Part shown: positions 4,450 to 5,546 of the stretch, piece after piece | Layout: each line of letters starts with the position of its first letter | Position numbering within the stretch: position 1 is the first letter of the stretch | DNA from: Acidimicrobiales bacterium | Lineage (GTDB): Bacteria; Actinomycetota; Acidimicrobiia; Acidimicrobiales; UBA8190 | DNA: 5,546 nt | Assembly: GCA_030042575.1 (NCBI GenBank) | Contig: JASHZK010000420.1 | Coordinates: 1 to 5,546 of the forward strand | Direction of reading: 5' to 3' | Made by a program: the position numbers and the translations under genes | Notes under the pieces: model-generated | Told to the model about the DNA's origin: nothing | Databases searched by the model: none | What the model saw: the letters and a program-made list of their open reading frames with translations, nothing else

Positions 4450-5138
4450 GCCGCTACGTCCAGCTTCCCCTCGACCACTTCGACGATGACCGCCGCATTG
4501 GCTGCGAGGACCCCGAGGCAATCGCCGCTGAGATCGTGCTGATGGTAGCCACCAAGAGGCTCGAGTCCGACGGGCTGCTCTCCCGGTTGCAGGCCCGCAA
4601 GGCGCTAGCTGGCTGCGCGTTCGTGGCCGATCCGGCCGATGCTGTGCAGAAGCTGGTCGCCGCCAACCTCGCCGTGGAGCGCGATGACGGTTCCCTCGAG
4701 CTCCCAGGGTGGGAACGCTGGATGAAGTCCAAAGCCGAGCTGGACGCGTACCGCGAACAGCAGCGAGCCCACGGGCGCCGAGGTGGTCGACCCAAGACCA
4801 AGGGTGACCCTTCGGGTGACGAGAAGGGCGATCCTTCTGGCAACGGTAGGGGTGAGCCTTTGGCAATGGAAAGGGTTGGCGGAAGTCATCCAACCCAACC
4901 CAACCTGACCGAACCTGAACCCAACCCAACCGAAGTCAGCGTCGCTTCGGTGATCCAGGCCTACGTCGCCCATCGTCTGGCGCAGGGAGGGCTCGAAAAC
5001 CCCGGAGCCTTCGCCAGAGCCGTTCTCCGAGACAACGGGGAGTGGATCTCCCGCTACATCGATGAGCACCCATCGGCCTCGGTCGCCAAAGTCGGTGACG
5101 CGCTACACGGTGAGCGAAGCCAGTCAGCGGGTCGGTAG
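4446..5138 (+). CDS. Phage replisome-organiser-like replication protein (230 aa)
   Basis: The start is ATG 4446, overlapping the previous stop (ATGA). The N-terminal part (1-105) begins YVQLPLDHFDDDRRI and has a helical domain ending LAVERDDGSLELPGWERWM. This layout is typical of winged-helix N-domains of phage replication-initiation/DnaD-like proteins in Gram-positive phages. A basic segment (RAHGRRGGRPKTK, 107-119) leads into a flexible linker (about 119-163) with repeated KGDPSG units and a Pro/Asn/Thr/Glu-rich stretch. The C-terminal part (165-230) includes VIQAYVAHRLAQ and NPGAFARAVLRDNGEWISRY, and may recruit a helicase or loader. This N-domain, linker and C-domain plan matches replisome organisers, but no catalytic motif is expected or seen. 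It probably binds the element's origin; the linker-coding repeats are a candidate for that origin. Confidence 0.72.
   Translation: MSRYVQLPLDHFDDDRRIGCEDPEAIAAEIVLMVATKRLESDGLLSRLQARKALAGCAFVADPADAVQKLVAANLAVERDDGSLELPGWERWMKSKAELDAYREQQRAHGRRGGRPKTKGDPSGDEKGDPSGNGRGEPLAMERVGGSHPTQPNLTEPEPNPTEVSVASVIQAYVAHRLAQGGLENPGAFARAVLRDNGEWISRYIDEHPSASVAKVGDALHGERSQSAGR
4800..4880 (+). repeat. 24-base tandem repeat in the linker-coding part of the replication gene (candidate iterons)
   Basis: Three units begin at 4800, 4824 and 4848, an exact 24-base spacing: AAGGGTGACCC, AAGGGCGATCC and AGGGGTGAGCC. Similar bases continue into each unit's second half (TTCGGGTGAC, TTCTGGCAAC, TTTGGCAATG). A degenerate fourth start (AAGGGTTGGC) lies at 4871, one base out of register. 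The units code for KGDPSG-type residues in the protein linker. Some phages (lambda O is the classic case) place their origin iterons inside the linker-coding part of the initiator gene. Confidence 0.6.
4890..4931 (+). repeat. CCAACCCAACC repeats in the replication gene linker
   Basis: CCAACCCAACC occurs at 4890-4900 and again at 4921-4931, with related AACCTGA steps between. This makes a cytosine/adenine-rich, nearly G-free strand of about 40 bases directly after the 24-base repeats. It encodes the Pro/Asn/Thr/Glu-rich linker. The strand bias could aid unwinding at an origin or may simply follow from the codons used. Confidence 0.5.
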
Positions 5139-5147
5139 GCAAGCGGC

Positions 5148-5546
5148 ATGAGCACACCCGCACCCATCGAGCGCCCGCCCGAATGCGCACCCATAGTCCG
5201 GCAGTGCCAGGCCACCTCCAGCCGGACGGGTGAGCAGTGCCGGCGCTCGGCCATGCACGGTCAGGACGTGTGTGCCACTCACGGCGGGAGGTCACCACAG
5301 GCCCTCAGAGCGGCCCGACGGCGTCTGGCTGACCGGGAGGCCCTGGAGACGCTGGAGCGGCTCGAGGGCGTCCCTGTGTCCGACATGGGCGAGCTGTACG
5401 AGCACCTGGCACGCCTTGGCGGCAGACAGATGGCCATGGTGGAGATCACCGCCGAGAAGGTGGCCACCCTCGAGGACTGGACACGGCTCGACGTATTCGG
5501 TCGAGAGGAGGTGAGAGCGGCTGTGACCGTGTACCGCCAGGCCCTC
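5148..5546 (+). CDS. Cys/His 'HGG' phage protein, terminase-neighbourhood type (partial, 3' end outside window)
   Basis: From ATG 5148 the frame is open for 133 codons to the end of the window with no stop. Residues 20-51 hold a likely zinc-binding motif: C20-x10-C31-x10-C42-x2-H45, ending in HGGRSPQ (45-51). A basic helix follows (ALRAARRRLADREALETLERL), then two more helices (MGELYEHLARLGGRQMAMVE and REEVRAAVTVYRQAL). Proteins with this Cys/His head and an HGG-x-x-PQ signature are common in actinobacterial phages and prophages, often just before HNH or terminase genes. The precise function is unknown; a small-terminase-like or DNA-packaging role is sometimes assumed. The gene starts nine bases after the replication gene stop, with only a weak ribosome binding site (TAGG at 5136-5139). 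Confidence 0.8.
   Translation, partial: MSTPAPIERPPECAPIVRQCQATSSRTGEQCRRSAMHGQDVCATHGGRSPQALRAARRRLADREALETLERLEGVPVSDMGELYEHLARLGGRQMAMVEITAEKVATLEDWTRLDVFGREEVRAAVTVYRQAL

Noticed and set aside
4807..4817. ACCC-TTC-GGGT hairpin as a terminator or structured RNA
   Set aside because: It is a four-base stem inside a coding tandem repeat and is explained by the repeat itself.
4045..4929. Long minus-strand frame of 294 codons
   Set aside because: It is antisense to three well-supported coupled genes, with arginine/tryptophan/serine-rich shadow composition typical of GC-rich DNA.
1..5546. CRISPR array, insertion sequence or second att copy
   Set aside because: No regularly spaced identical repeats with unique spacers, no transposase, and no second copy of the tRNA 3' end were found on reading the window.

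Overview
The window is GC-rich DNA with actinobacterial-style genes: short overlapping reading frames, GTG/TTG starts, and a tRNA without an encoded CCA. It reads as the left end of an integrated mobile element, most likely a prophage or a small phage-satellite-like element. The first 44 bases are the 3' half of a tRNA, probably tRNA-Ala(GGC), starting at the anticodon stem-loop. That is the usual crossover site of tRNA-targeting tyrosine recombinases, so position 1 is probably at or near an attachment site.

Bases 149-1584 lie between the tRNA and the integrase and look like cargo. Two small coupled genes of unknown function run on the + strand (149-388, 392-721). They converge on a minus-strand gene (774-1430) that is clearly less GC-rich than its surroundings and encodes a helical protein resembling HEPN-type proteins. 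Its start is poorly defined. An out-of-frame reading frame coupled to the integrase stop (TTG at 1584) may be its displaced N-terminus.

Bases 1577-3482 form a minus-strand lysogeny operon: an XRE-type repressor, a 57-residue membrane protein, and a tyrosine integrase. The three genes are joined by two ATGA stop/start overlaps. The membrane gene is too short to show up in long-ORF scans but has a strong ribosome binding site.

Bases 3483-3551 are the divergent control region, with a near-perfect 12-base direct repeat and inverted repeats that look like repressor/Cro operators.

Bases 3532-5546 form the + strand early operon: a Cro-like HTH protein, an excisionase-like winged-helix protein, an unknown 111-residue protein, and a replisome-organiser-like replication protein. 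The linker-coding part of the last gene carries a 24-base tandem repeat, a candidate origin. A Cys/His 'HGG' protein of the kind found near actinophage terminases follows and runs off the window end. The Cro-like and excisionase-like proteins share an unusual N-terminal tag (P-x-P-R-N-R-x-E-R-R).

Taken together, the repressor/integrase operon would maintain the integrated state. The opposing operon would supply the lytic switch, excision and replication. Functions rest on motif recognition only; no searches were run.
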